DNA of 64,000 nt from Pelodera strongyloides (lineage: Eukaryota; Nematoda; Chromadorea; Rhabditida; Rhabditidae): NCBI GenBank assembly GCA_036852015.1, contig JAANDG010000076.1, positions 186,001-250,000 on the forward strand. Reading direction: 5' to 3'. How positions within the stretch are numbered: the stretch's first letter is position 1; the number at the start of each line of letters is the position of its first letter. A model generated the notes under the pieces. It was not told where the DNA came from, did not search any database, and worked only from the letters and a program-made list of their open reading frames with translations. The position numbers were made by a program, and so were the translations under genes. Below, piece by piece: positions 21,571 through 32,784 of this stretch.

Positions 21571-22379
21571 ATGCTTACTATCGCGAAGCCGACGTATCTG
21601 TTACATCTACATGGATAAACGCTGCGCAAGGTTTCTATGAATTAAGAAAAAATCTGTGCGCTTATGGTTTTTGGCCGAGCATATGTGCATATGCTTGAAT
21701 AAGGCGATGGAGGAAGCCCTTCGAAGACATTCCGTCCATGTTCTTAATTATGAAAAGTGTTCTTATTTATACAGTTAAGCAAACGTATGTATCTTCTGCA
21801 GGATCAAAATACGCATTTTTCGACAAAAAGTAGACATTGTTACGTTTAAACGCCTGAAACAAGTATTGGCGGAGCTCTTTGTCCTGTGAGCTCCGACCCT
21901 CTTTTTATACCGCCCCGAACACAAAACGGACATGAGGTATTCTAATTTCGTTGCGGACCCCGTTACAAAACTTTATGCTTTATTTAATGTTAATAAGCTA
22001 TATACACGGAAAATACTTGATTGAAATTGTACCTCATTGATTGTAAAAAAAGTAGTAAAATGTTACGTTTATGAAATAAGGTTAACCAGTACGGCTTGTT
22101 GCAAAAGACAAAATTACCAAAAAATATAGATCCAGTATGTTTTTTTTCTTGCAAAAGAACTGGGGGTCCGTGTCACTGATGGATGTAACTAATCTCAGTG
22201 ATCGCGCCTACTTCGTCATTCGTACGCAAAAGTAGTCTTTAATGCGCCGCGCACGAGAATGAAAAATAAAATAAAAATGTGCAGATGTACTGTAGCATCG
22301 TGTATGTACACCACAGAAAAATTCGAGTTCATGATGTTTTTTCCATCCATCCTTCAATCAGATTCTTTCACAGTTTATA

Positions 22380-22622
22380 GGGCGCATTCGAGTTGGACAT
22401 TTTCCGGAAAAGAAAAGGAAAAAAGTGGTTCGAGATGGATTTCACCAGAAAAGAATGCAATTGCCACGCATACACAGGCAAATGATCGATTGATTTTAGT
22501 TTCAATTACGGTACAATTGCATTTTCGACAATTATTTTGCGTGTATTATTTTTTTTCTGGGTGTCCATCTCGAACCACTTTTTTCTTTTCTTTTCCGGAA
22601 AATGTCCAACTCGAATGCGCCC
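22380..22622. mobile_element. MITE with GGGCGCATTCGAGTTGGAC ends, ATA flanks
   Basis: Inverted ends of about 40 bp (GGGCGCATTCGAGTTGGACA and the inverse) enclose 243 bp, flanked by ATA at 22377-22379 and 22623-22625. It lies 128 bp upstream of the FMC1 start, so it may overlap that gene's promoter or leader. Confidence 0.8.
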
Positions 22623-22750
22623 ATATTGTTTTCCTTTCGTCCTCCTGTCTACTGATATCTTTGCTATCCGGTTAGTTAATTCGCTGTGTCGATAAGCGTT
22701 GTTTTGCTTGTTTGAAGCATTAACAAGTTAAGGACGAAGGTCACTTGGGA

Positions 22751-23709
22751 ATGGCTGCATCTGTTGAGCGCAGTGCTACTGCTCTACGTGCTTTTCGATC
22801 GATTGTTAAAGAGCTGAAAAAGGCGGATAAGAACTTCAACAGCTCCTCCCCGCAATATGCGTATCTCATGGACCAAATGAAACAACATCAGGTATTGTTT
22901 TTGGGGTTGGGGTTGGCGGTTGGCGCAAACAGTGAAGTGTCATGCGGACGGAAAATTATTGTGCTGGAAATTACTTAGGTTATGTGGCAGAATTTGAAAA
23001 TTCACGTAAACTGCATTGCAGAAAAGGAGAAAAGTAAAATGTATCGAGTAAATTGGCATTGCCAGCCCTCAACTACCCTACCGCGACCTTAGAATTCCCG
23101 TTTCAGGTAACACAACGCATTTTCTCAAAAGCACCACACGAGATGGAGCACGTCGCGCATTTGTATGCTTCTTATCTCAGCAGGTATTTTGCGGAAATTA
23201 TCTATTCGTTATACACGGCGCTCATGTTCCTTGCAGCAATTGTGCAACTGGTTATATTATTATAAATAAGGATATAAGGGCGAGTTCGGAATGCCGAGTT
23301 CCGAACGGAAACTTTTCAAAAGTAGTTCGGGATGGCCGGTCGGAAATGTAACTCTTGCACAGCACATATATCTCGTGGGCACAGAGACCACTTCTATTTA
23401 GATATGCAGAAATGTTTGGAGCCAATGTGAATGCCTCTGTGCCCACAGGTTATATGTACTGTGGAAAAGATTTACATTTCCGACCGACCATCCCGAACTA
23501 CTTTTGAAACGTTTTTTTGTTCGGAGTTCGGTGTCCCGAACGCGCCCTTACTATTATTGATAACCCTCCTTTTGGACGACTTGGAATATTATCTTCTTTT
23601 TTTTAGTACTCGCCGTCTGTCACAACTTCATGAGCAGTACAAGAGTTGTGAAAAGACAGTAGAAGAGAGTGCCAACCTTGTCGGATTAACTTTGCCAAAG
23701 CGATACTAG
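22751..23709 (+). CDS. FMC1: FMC1 homolog, mitochondrial ATP synthase assembly factor
   Basis: Exons 22751-22891, 23107-23183 and 23607-23709 join to 106 residues, close to the 113 of the human protein. The order of conserved features matches FMC1 (C7orf55). RAFRSIVKELKK near the N-terminus is the LYR-like helix, followed by the central RIFSKAPHEMEHVA helix and the C-terminal KTVEESANLVGLTLP, which is the most diagnostic motif. FMC1 is a small matrix protein that supports assembly of the F1 part of ATP synthase with ATP12. Intron 2 contains a hairpin MITE. This is the first of eight plus-strand genes in a row. A MITE lies just upstream of the ATG. Confidence 0.88.
23278..23547. mobile_element. 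MITE with GGGCGAGTTCGG ends in FMC1 intron 2
   Basis: Inverted arms start GGGCGAGTTCGGAATGCCGA and end TCCCGAACGCGCCC. Flanking triplets are TAA and TTA. Overall architecture matches the GGGCGC-ended elements at 11981, 22380 and 63147. Confidence 0.78.
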
Positions 23710-24549
23710 AGAACATTGAAACTTATATCGTTTTCATATCTACGAACAAATTTATGAATTTATTCCGTGAAGTGAAGTCAGAGGGGATTTGTTTCGTATC
23801 ATTCATATGGGATTAAGCTCGTCTGTTATAGTCTTGTTCTCCAGTTGTTTATAGCAAGTGAATTAGTGAATTCTTTTTTATGTTTAAAGTCCTACATTAG
23901 AGTAGTGTTGTAATTAGAATTAATTAGATAGCTTCAATTTTACTTGTGTTCACTGGTAAATATTTTCCTTTCCAATATGTTCTTTTTTCTTTGACTAGTT
24001 GGTTCAGTCCAATTTATGCTGTATTTCTTTTGTAAGCAATGTATTTTTTATTCCGGATAGATATTGTCAAGACTCAAGACATACTACCTATATTCTACAC
24101 TTTTACTTTACATTATTGCAGTTACTCGCCGTTCATCAAGCAAAAGGACATCTGAACAACTCTGTTAGTTGAGGGTGACAGTACCCTATGGAGTCCAGTG
24201 GCTCCAAAATAAGGCTAGTTTTACGTTTTCCTTTTCTCTACTCTAGTCGAACAGTCGAAGTCGGTTCAACCGTTTTGTTCATTATACTGCTCGGCGTAAT
24301 GCTATACTGCTCGGCGTAAGGTTTTCATTTTTTATGTTTAAAACTATAGTTCTTAGTTCCACGTTCTACTTATTGTGGGGGTTTTTTTTTGTGAATGTTG
24401 TCTTTGTTGATATTATTCAACAGGCTGCGTAACTGTTTTGTATTATTTTTGGACTGTTGAATAATATCAAAAGTTCGGCGGGTTCCATTTATAAACTGGT
24501 TTTCAGGTGCTCGCCGTGTTCAGGCACGTCTTCACTTAACAGTAAACGA
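23710..24549. other. Spacer between FMC1 and the F-box/WD40 gene
   Basis: AT-rich with no supported gene. A splice acceptor (GGTTTTCAG) at about 24507 lies 42 bases before the next start codon. A short direct repeat of TATACTGCTCGGCGTAA occurs near 24280-24320, and GTTGAATAATATCA appears inverted around 24410-24470. Confidence 0.6.
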
Positions 24550-27500
24550 ATGAAGAAGGATGTCTGCACCAAAAAGGTGATTTTGTTTTGTCTGCCTTTG
24601 TTATGCACAATGCACTAATACACTTTTTTGTATGCGCTATGCCAGGGGAAATTTTCGCCCATCCGGTGTTCACGCACGCGGTGATGTCGATTTAGTTCAA
24701 GCATTCCACTGTATGCATATTGCGGTCTTGTTTTGGTAAACGATTAAATCCTGACGCGACGCGAGCTTTTCGGAACATGCTCTTATGTACGATCTTTGGT
24801 AGCTTTATTTTGAGCGAAGTATGAAGCAAATTGAACCTTATCCTGTGCTTATTTGAAATGTTTGAATGTAATAATATGTATTACGTACACAAATGAAACT
24901 AAAAATAAAACTAAATAATCTAAAAATTATTATAATATAATTTACTCACGTACAAATGAAGGTAAAACTAAATACTGATTCCAATTCCAGTTCGTCATGC
25001 AATGGTTGCGGGAGATCTCACCTGACGAGAGAAGGGCATTCACCCGACAGTTAGTGGTTGGTTATACCTTTTATTGTGTTCAGACTGATATTGATGAATG
25101 TTGTTCTCTTCTCTTCTATGTGTTGGTTGAACTTGTTGAAATGGTCTTCGAAAGATTAGGGCTATATCTACCAGAAGCAGTTAACTGCCATAATCAGGTA
25201 ATGCATAATGCATTTGTTATCAATTTTCTGTTAATATGAACTATGAACTCATTCAAAATTCGTTTGTTTCCAGGCTGAATGTGATTTTGTATTATATGTT
25301 GTGGTACCTTTTTTATTAGGTTATGGGTTTTATCGTTATTATCCAGGCAATCCAGGTGAAGGTGATGGATTGAAAAGCTGATATATTTAATACTTTATTG
25401 TTTATTCTGTAAAAGAACAAAAGCAGAATCTTATGGAATTTTTATTATATGTCAGTTAGTTTCATAAACTTATCTTGAATTCTTTCATTCCAGGCAGAAT
25501 TGGGGGATTCTGAGCTTGACGAGCTGGACAATCTCGTTTATGATGCTTAGGCTTAGGCTTAGGTAAAGCATTTGTTATTAATTTTCTGTTAATGTGAACT
25601 CATTTATTGAAAATTCTTTCATTCCAGGCAGAATTGGAGGATTCTGAACTTGACGAGCTGGACAATCTCGTTTATGATGCTAAAAGTGACCGTTTGTTGG
25701 AGAAGGAGAATTTGAGGGATATATTCTCACTACTACCGCCTCTTGTCATTCGGAAGATATTGCTGAACCTCGATCCAGGTATGTATATGGACTTTTGCAT
25801 TCGGAAAACTTCTGTGAGAAGGAGAAGTATTTGCCCAGGCTCCCAGACAGACTGAAAATTGCTGTGTACGAACTCGAGCTAGGCACTAATGCTAATGTTT
25901 CACCAAATCTACTAAAATTTTACGATGAAACACTTTGCGTTACTATAGGCGCATCGTTTTTGGTGATTTGATTTGACCCGATAGCACGAGTATCGAAACA
26001 TCCCACAAATGAAGAATAAGAATCGGGCACTTATTTTGTGTAAATGATATAGTCCATGTGACTCATCCTGTGTAAACCCCGCGACCTGCCAACTTTCCGT
26101 GCATTGCACACTGGGATATTATGTAGCTAAGATGTATTTCGCTCGAATTTACAAATCCGCTACTGGCCGCTATTGCGTTCTGAATTTATCGAAGCCATTC
26201 CGGAGGTCATTTTTTATACCGATTTGTGCCCGTCGTATGGTCATATGGGGGACGGGACTCCCACTTTTATTATATTGTTTTATTTTATTTTAGTATCGTT
26301 ATGTCGAAGTCAGCGCGTGTCGCAGTTATGGTACCGGATGAGCCAAGACCCGCTGGTATGGAAATCGTTGTGCCATCACCCGCACAACTATCGTCTAAGC
26401 AGTGTGGTAGGTTTTTTTGTTAGAAAACCAGTTACTGATGTGCCTTTTCAATGTTAGCGGTAGAAATTAGCTTCCGAATGTGGAAATTAATGAATTAATT
26501 AGTTTGTGATTTTGCTTCGGTATATGTGCATATGTGCAATTCGTAAAACATGGTTTTATTTTAAGATTTATTTTCTAATAGGTAAAAAAAAGTTTTTATT
26601 TAGGAAGTGGAGCGCGACCATTTTGTCCAGCACACAACTGGCGGTGTTGTACGGTGGAAAGAGGCGTTTACGGAACGATATCGATTATGGAGCAATTGGC
26701 ACGCTGGAAGGTATTTATTGATATTTATTAATGATGTTCTTGTCATCTTGTCAATATTGATTGGCGAATGGCGAAAGAGTCGAGAGAATAGTTTATGGAT
26801 TTTAAGAGATTAAGAGATTTTATTGGTTTGATCTTTTTATGACTGTGTTGATTGACGTATGGATTTTTTTTTATCAGTGCCACCAAATGCTATACTTCTA
26901 GAATAATCTAACGAATTTAAAGCGAAATGCTAGCCTCTTTGGAAAATTTGCATATGATAAGCAAATCCTATGTATCCGATGCTAATTTTGTACGATTGCC
27001 GTGGACGATCGTACAAAATTAGCATAGGATACATAGGATTTGATTGTCATATGCAAATTTTCCAAATGGGCTAGCATTTCGCGTTATGCTTGGCTCGTTT
27101 TGCAACGGCAACGGCTGTTGTGTTAGTCATGAAGTTAAATATTGTAGATGCGTAGTGCGAACATTCCATGGCCACACACAAGGAATTTCGTGTGTTCAGT
27201 TCGATAATGAACGTATTGTAAGTTGTTGTTATGTATAACTGTGTTTGGCATCAGCCAGTTTTGTGTTGGACTTCAGCGTTCAGCTGTTTCTCCTCGTTAC
27301 CGTGTCGTGTCGGTACTCGTTACCGTATATGTTATTTTATTTGTGGTGGCCAAAAAAAACGGGTACTAGGATTCCCCAAGATAAGTTGTAGGAACTGGAA
27401 CACATACTGGTTACAGACACGACCAGTGTTTCGTGTCCAAAAAGACAATGTTTCTCAATGAATGGCATGATTCAGGTATCCGGCAGTAGTGACAGTACGA

Positions 27501-30500
27501 TTCGTCTGTGGGATTTGCGCCGAGATCACCCGCTTGGACAAATGACCCTCAACGGTCATTCGGCTACTGTAAGTTATACTTTATCTACATCCAGATACTT
27601 TATTTATCGCTTTGCTTTCGCTTTCTAATTTAATGTAATGAAGTTTTGGAGTGATAGGAAACCGAGTGTATTTTGATTGATTAAAAAACTGTTTCAATTC
27701 CATTTTTCCATTGCAGGTGCGTTGTTTACATCTTAGTGGAAATACGCTTGCATCTGGATCAAATGATTTTTCGATAAAGGTACGTGTTTCGTTTCTGCTC
27801 CGGCATGTCTTTCAGGCACGTCTTCTTCGCTGTCAGAATTCAGCTTTGTATAAAAAGTTGTGCAGTGGGCCCTAGTGCGCACTGCGCACCAACACCAACA
27901 GTGCACATTTACATTTGGTCAGAATTTCAGAAATCAAATTAAAGATGATATTTTGAGAGTAAATCTAGCTTAATTTAGGTGTGGAATCTGGACATGAACC
28001 ATCAGTGGTCGAGTATTGCGTGCCGGAAAACGATGCTTGGACACACAAACTTTGTCCGATGCCTGCAGGTATTCGTTTGTTTGAATTTTGAATAAAGCGT
28101 GGGTTGGGTATGCCTTAGCGACCTAGAATGTATAATGTTAGTTTGAAACAATGAAACAGTATTTGTAAGTCTACCGCTGCTCTTGCCTTTTCATGTCCCC
28201 TTTCATACATATTGTATTGGCATTCATGTGTTATAATCTTATTATGTCGTTAGTCGTTGCCAAAACCATTTTCATCGCCGAATCTTTGATTTGATTTGTT
28301 TGTTTGCTTTATTGTTATTCTAAAACCGGTCTAAAGTGACGAAGGGAAACTGGGAGTTTAAAGGGACAGGCCCATCAAAGTAAACCTATATTTACGATAC
28401 GTTCATAATGACTATCAAGCATTTTTATTACAATATATACAAACTAAATTCTACCATTATTCGCCCTGGAAAACTTTTTTCCAATGCGCTCAACGCAAAT
28501 GTATACCATAAAACTGCAGATTTCAAAGCTATATATGCAAAAAAAGAAAAATTGGTGAAATTTAGTTTGTATATATTGTAATAAAAATGCTTGATTGTCA
28601 TTATGAACGTATCGTAAATATAGGTTTATTTTGATGGGCCTGTCCCTTTAAGCCTATAAGTGTTGATATGAGGTTTCAGATGGATGAGAAGACGTTGATG
28701 TCTGGCTCCTATGATCACACACTACGATTATGGTCGTTGGAAAATGGAGAATGCCAGCGAAGCTTTACGTACGTTTTTTTGTTTTCGTTATATTTATACT
28801 TTGAAGTTAGATAGCTAGATTGACTTTTTGTTCATGCAAACGTTTTTCCAAGATGCCTTCTAAAAAATTTATTTTCTGACTTTGAATAAATTTCGAGTGT
28901 ATGTTTTCCTAAGTTGAAAACTAGGAGTGTTTTGGACTTGGTTAGTATTCCTGGAGCAATTGCCTTTAGTTTTTACGATGGTCTGTTAATTCCATTGATT
29001 GTCAATGTCTTTTTAACAACGATGCAGTAAAAGATTTTATTTATTTATTTTGATATCAATCACGACAATTTTCTTCTAGGGGTCACAACGATGCAGTGTT
29101 GTGTGTACAATATGTTCCGACTAGTGAAATTCAATGTGTTTCGGGTTCTGCAGATAATTCAATCAAGGTAAGTTTTTTTTCAATTTGAGGCTATGATAAC
29201 GTTGTGAGTTACTTGTATATAAAGGAGTAGTTGCCCTTTTGTTGTTGATTGGTACCTGATTGTATTAGATTTTGTTTTGCTGTGTATTGAGGTTGTGTTT
29301 TGTTGGTATGTTCTTCTTATTAAAGCGAAATGCTGGTCGGTTTTTGAAATGCATTGTGGACAACTGAATTTCTACGTATTTATGCTAATTCGCTCGAATT
29401 TAGCTCGATTTTTTATTCTAATTTATGTTGATTGCATATGACAGTATTTTTTTTCCTTAGGTTTGGGATGTGCGGACGGGACAGTGTGAAATGACGATTC
29501 ACAATGCTCATGAGGATGCGGTGAGTTTTATTTTTATTTTAAAGCCGTGACGTATTGTATATACTTTGGGGAATTGTATATGTTACGTAAATCCTATGTA
29601 TCCTAAATAAATTTGGTACCGGAAGCTTGACGGACGGGCACGTTGCATTGGATACATAGGATATGCATATCATACGCACATTTTCCAAACTAAGCTGGGT
29701 ATAATACCATTTTAAAGCGAAATGCTAGCCCCTTTGGAAAATTTGTATATGATAAGCAAATCCTATGTATCCTATGCTAATTTTGTACGATTGATCATAC
29801 AAAATCGTACAAAATTAGCATAGGATACATAGGATTTGCTTATCATATATGCTAATTTTCCAAATAGGCTAGCATTTCGCTTTAATATCGCATTTTTATG
29901 TGTATTTTTCGTTTTTCGCTACCCCCTTACGAATACGGTGTCACCCGAAAGAGCCGGTATTGCTGGAATATAATCAGCCATTTTATATTTATTATTTTAA
30001 ATAAGGTCCAAAGACTTACTTTTATCCAAACTTACTTAATTTACCTCAAACACTCAAACTTCATGTAAATTAGAGTCCAACGTGATAATTCAGGTGACTT
30101 GTGTACGATTCGATGCTCAACGCATTGTTTCCGGGAGCATCGACCGAATGATCAAAATGTGGGATGTGCGGACAGGTAAAGCATTTTATTTGTATCTTTT
30201 ACTTTACGAATTGGATTCTAGATGCTGTTTTTCTTAATCTACTGGTGGGTTGGTTCGATTCCGACTCTTCGAATTTGAATTGAGTGTACTATTCTCGCCA
30301 CACGGAATGTGCTCTCAGTTTTTTCATATTCCCATTACTTTTTTCTTCTTCTATTACTTGGAAATTGGAAATTTGTTTTGTATGGAGGTGTGGATATGCT
30401 TCGAAACTTCGAATTAAGTTTCTCTCAATATTGTTTTCTGTCGTTGTTCGGTGGGAAAGTTGTTTTATATGGGTGTGGGTGAGTGTAAAATGTTTTTTAT

Positions 30501-31614
30501 TTATTTATTTATTTTTTATTGGATTTTCAGGAAAATGTTTCCATACTATAGACTGGAGACTAACGGAAGGACATACTGGAGTAGTTCGTTGTCTACAGGT
30601 AATTTATTCTTTAACGGCTTCGCCTTTTCTATAGTTTTCCGATTTTAGTCGTTCGTCGTTCCTTTGGGTATTTTGTTGTAGTTTCGTAGTTTGTACTGAC
30701 CGGTTTGTATTTTTCGTCGTTCTGTTTGTACAGTAGACATGGTCAGTGGCAAAAAAAATGAACAATTAAGTGTGACTGATTTTAGGCCGACGCGTGGCGC
30801 CTCGTGAGTGCCGCTGATGATCGAACGATTAAGGTATTTGCGTTATATTTTCCCTAATTAGCTGCTTACATTTTTGTAAATTTGTAAATCATATCGCAAT
30901 CCTCACCCGCAGTAATATAAGTAATAATGAAGTGTTCATGTTGTACCGATGCCGGTGCCTGTAATTGAAGTTTTTATTCTCTCCTAATTGTCGCACACGT
31001 CGACAGAGCTACCAATGGTATTGCAATTAAGTCTTCGTAGTGTGTACGCACCAAAGCTGAGGCTGAACGGTCTGGTTATGATATTAATATTAAGTTATTG
31101 ATATTGTCCCGTGTTATGTTTCACAGATATTCGTCTGTACAAACAGATACTGAGCGACAAGAGTAGACGAGAATAGTAACAGTGTTTATTAGCAATACAA
31201 AAGGCAGTGGTAGAGTTGATATCATGAGCAATGAGTCGTAGGCAGTAGCCCTTATATACTAGTGGCTACGTGCAGAAACACACAATCATGCCAACGGGCA
31301 ATTACTATTACTAGAGAGTGAAACATTGATCTTCCAAAGACTAAAGATCAATGAGCAGCTGTAAGTAATAACTGAAACACAATGATAGTGAGCAAACTAC
31401 ATACAATAATTAATCTTAGGTATATATACAGTAATACCTAACATCCCGTAAATGTTTGCTATTAATTCAGGTCTGGAACGTGGAGACGGGCGACCGATTG
31501 TGTACATTGCAGTCACATACCGATGGGGTAACTTGTGTGCAGTTTGATGACAAGCACATCGTAAGTGGATCGTTTGACAAAACGGTAAAGTTGTGGGATT
31601 TTTCGCTTTGTTAA
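24550..31614 (+). CDS. F-box/WD40 repeat protein (Cdc4/FBXW7-like)
   Basis: Sixteen exons join to 499 residues: 24550-24576, 24991-25197, 25628-25778, 26294-26406, 26604-26710, 27148-27217, 27476-27568, 27717-27779, 27979-28068, 28680-28768, 29080-29167, 29461-29520, 30094-30175, 30531-30598, 30786-30833 and 31471-31614. An F-box (LPPLVIRKILLNLDP, then CRSQRVSQLWYRMSQDPLVW) lies near residues 113-165. Seven WD40 blades follow from about residue 205, for example RIVSGSSDSTIRLWDL, with the last ending TVKLWDFSLC. F-box/WD40 proteins are substrate receptors of SCF ubiquitin ligases: the F-box binds Skp1 and the propeller binds phosphodegrons. Which paralogue this is (FBXW7, FBXW1 or other) cannot be settled here. 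Exon 2 (residues 10-78) is the least certain. Confidence 0.9.
25494..25562 (+). pseudogene. Duplicated, stop-terminated exon 3 fragment with TTAGGC repeats
   Basis: This copies the acceptor and first 18 codons of the true exon at 25628 (AELGDSELDELDNLVYDA instead of AELEDSELDELDNLVYDA). It then runs into TAG and the text TTAGGCTTAGGCTTAGG. A third partial copy of the intron end and acceptor lies at 25198-25285. Use of this exon would end the protein, so it should be skipped. Confidence 0.8.
26921..27083. mobile_element. TTAA MITE, family B (AGCGAAATGCTAGCC)
   Basis: A nearly perfect hairpin starts AGCGAAATGCTAGCCTCTTT after TTAA (26917-26920) and ends CTAGCATTTCGCG before TTAT. The arms are about 75 bp with a short centre GGACGATCG. 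It lies in an F-box/WD40 intron. Confidence 0.85.
28362..28647. mobile_element. TTAA MITE, family C (AGGGACAGGCCCATCA)
   Basis: A 286 bp element with TTAA at 28358-28361 and 28648-28651. Ends AGGGACAGGCCCATCAAAGT and GATGGGCCTGTCCCT are inverted repeats extending about 95 bp, with minor differences. It lies in an F-box/WD40 intron, and its right TTAA ends 28 bases before the acceptor of the exon at 28680. Confidence 0.88.
29324..29445. mobile_element. Half of a TTAA MITE, family A
   Basis: The left end AGCGAAATGCTGGTCGGTTT and interior (TATTTATGCTAATTCGCTCG) match family A. The right half is absent, and the element gives way to the acceptor of the exon at 29461. Confidence 0.7.
29582..29705. 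mobile_element. Degenerate TTAA MITE, family B
   Basis: AAATCCTATGTATCCTAAAT and its inverse TTGGATACATAGGATATGCA flank a short centre, as in family B. The terminal AGCGAAAT is lost. A fresher copy lies directly to the right. Confidence 0.6.
29716..29881. mobile_element. TTAA MITE, family B
   Basis: A 166 bp hairpin with TTAA at 29712-29715 and 29882-29885. Its ends AGCGAAATGCTAGCC and GGCTAGCATTTCGCT are perfect inverses. It is closely similar to the copy at 26921. Confidence 0.9.
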
Positions 31615-32784
31615 GAAATAGCTAACGGCTAAATTAGTGTAATGCACAGCCGTTATATTCATAGTGTGCTACATATCTAGTGGTGTAGAATATCTAGTTA
31701 TTACGAACGTATGAACTCTCACTCTCAATGATTAATTAAGCTGTTAATTGTTACATTTGGCTACTTTCTATCTGGTAAATTTTGTTCTGTGTCTGTATAT
31801 TTTTTGTCTACGCAATCTGTTTTCTTTATCTGTTTATATTTGTTGTTATGTGGGGTGCGGGGTGCATGAAAATGTTTTTTTTTCTATTTTTTTAATTTTC
31901 TATTTAATTATTCTCTTATGTTTGTGCTTTCGGTCTTTTCTCTAGTCTTTTCTAGGATTAACTATTTTTATGTAAACGTATTTTGAGATTGAATAATGTC
32001 AGGAAAAGGATGCTTTGATTTTGTTGTGCAGCCCACTGGGCTTACCATTCAAGTATTATCTAAGTCGATCCGGGTTTATTTCCTTTATTTCCTAGGCATG
32101 TATGTATAGCGTGTTTATAGTCTACCGTATACTGTATACCAGATCCATTCCCTTGTAAATATACCAAAACACCATTTAAATTTTAAATCCGTATTTTACA
32201 TTCCTATATTTGCGGCATAATTTCATTTCCTTTTTTTCCACTCTGAGCGCCGTGTATGTATTTATGTGCGCAAAGTCAACTTGTGTCCTGGCATCAAGCT
32301 GTCATAATATTCTATCCTATTTAGAACAAGCTAGAGTTTTCTTTTTACGAGCTAGGAGCTCAGAGTATTTTGTTCTTTCGGCTCTGAATTTAAATTTGGA
32401 TGAAATTATCGTTTCTTTCCTGTCCTCTAACCCTTTCTTGGTCTAGTTTTCTTGCTTTAATATAGTATTTTCAATTTATTATCAAATGAATAAAAATATG
32501 GATATAATGATTCGGTATTTACTAATTGATTGGGCTACAGACCCTTCAGTGCTTTTGTATTTGCAATTTACGTTTATTAGAAATGATTTTTAGCTACTCG
32601 TGCATTGATTGTGGTGTTTTGTCGACATTTGAAGTTGAAGTATAGGTGAAGTTAGAGCAATACGTTTTCTTGCTTAATATTTGGTGAATGTGGGTTTGTT
32701 TTGTCCCACTTCTCTGTCCATTGTTTTATTAAGAAATATGGAATAATTTGCTTATTTTCTATATTTTCAAAGGTTTGAGTTGGA
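31615..32784. other. Spacer between the F-box/WD40 gene and TSR3
   Basis: T-rich with no supported gene. A possible poly-A signal AATAAA lies at 32489. A potential acceptor (TTTTCAAAG) lies just before the TSR3 leader. Confidence 0.55.

Larger units (their letters stand above)
13178..22750. other. Gene-poor, repeat-rich spacer between divergent gene groups
   Basis: No exon series or recognisable protein was found on either strand over about 9.5 kb. Supported contents are a large palindrome, dispersed SINE pieces, a CACAG-ended element with satellite-like units, a tRNA-derived SINE and a GGGCGC-ended MITE. The 19500-20320 part is GC-rich with several open minus-strand frames but no recognised motif. 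The unseen first exon of the DUF229 gene could lie in the left part. Confidence 0.6.
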
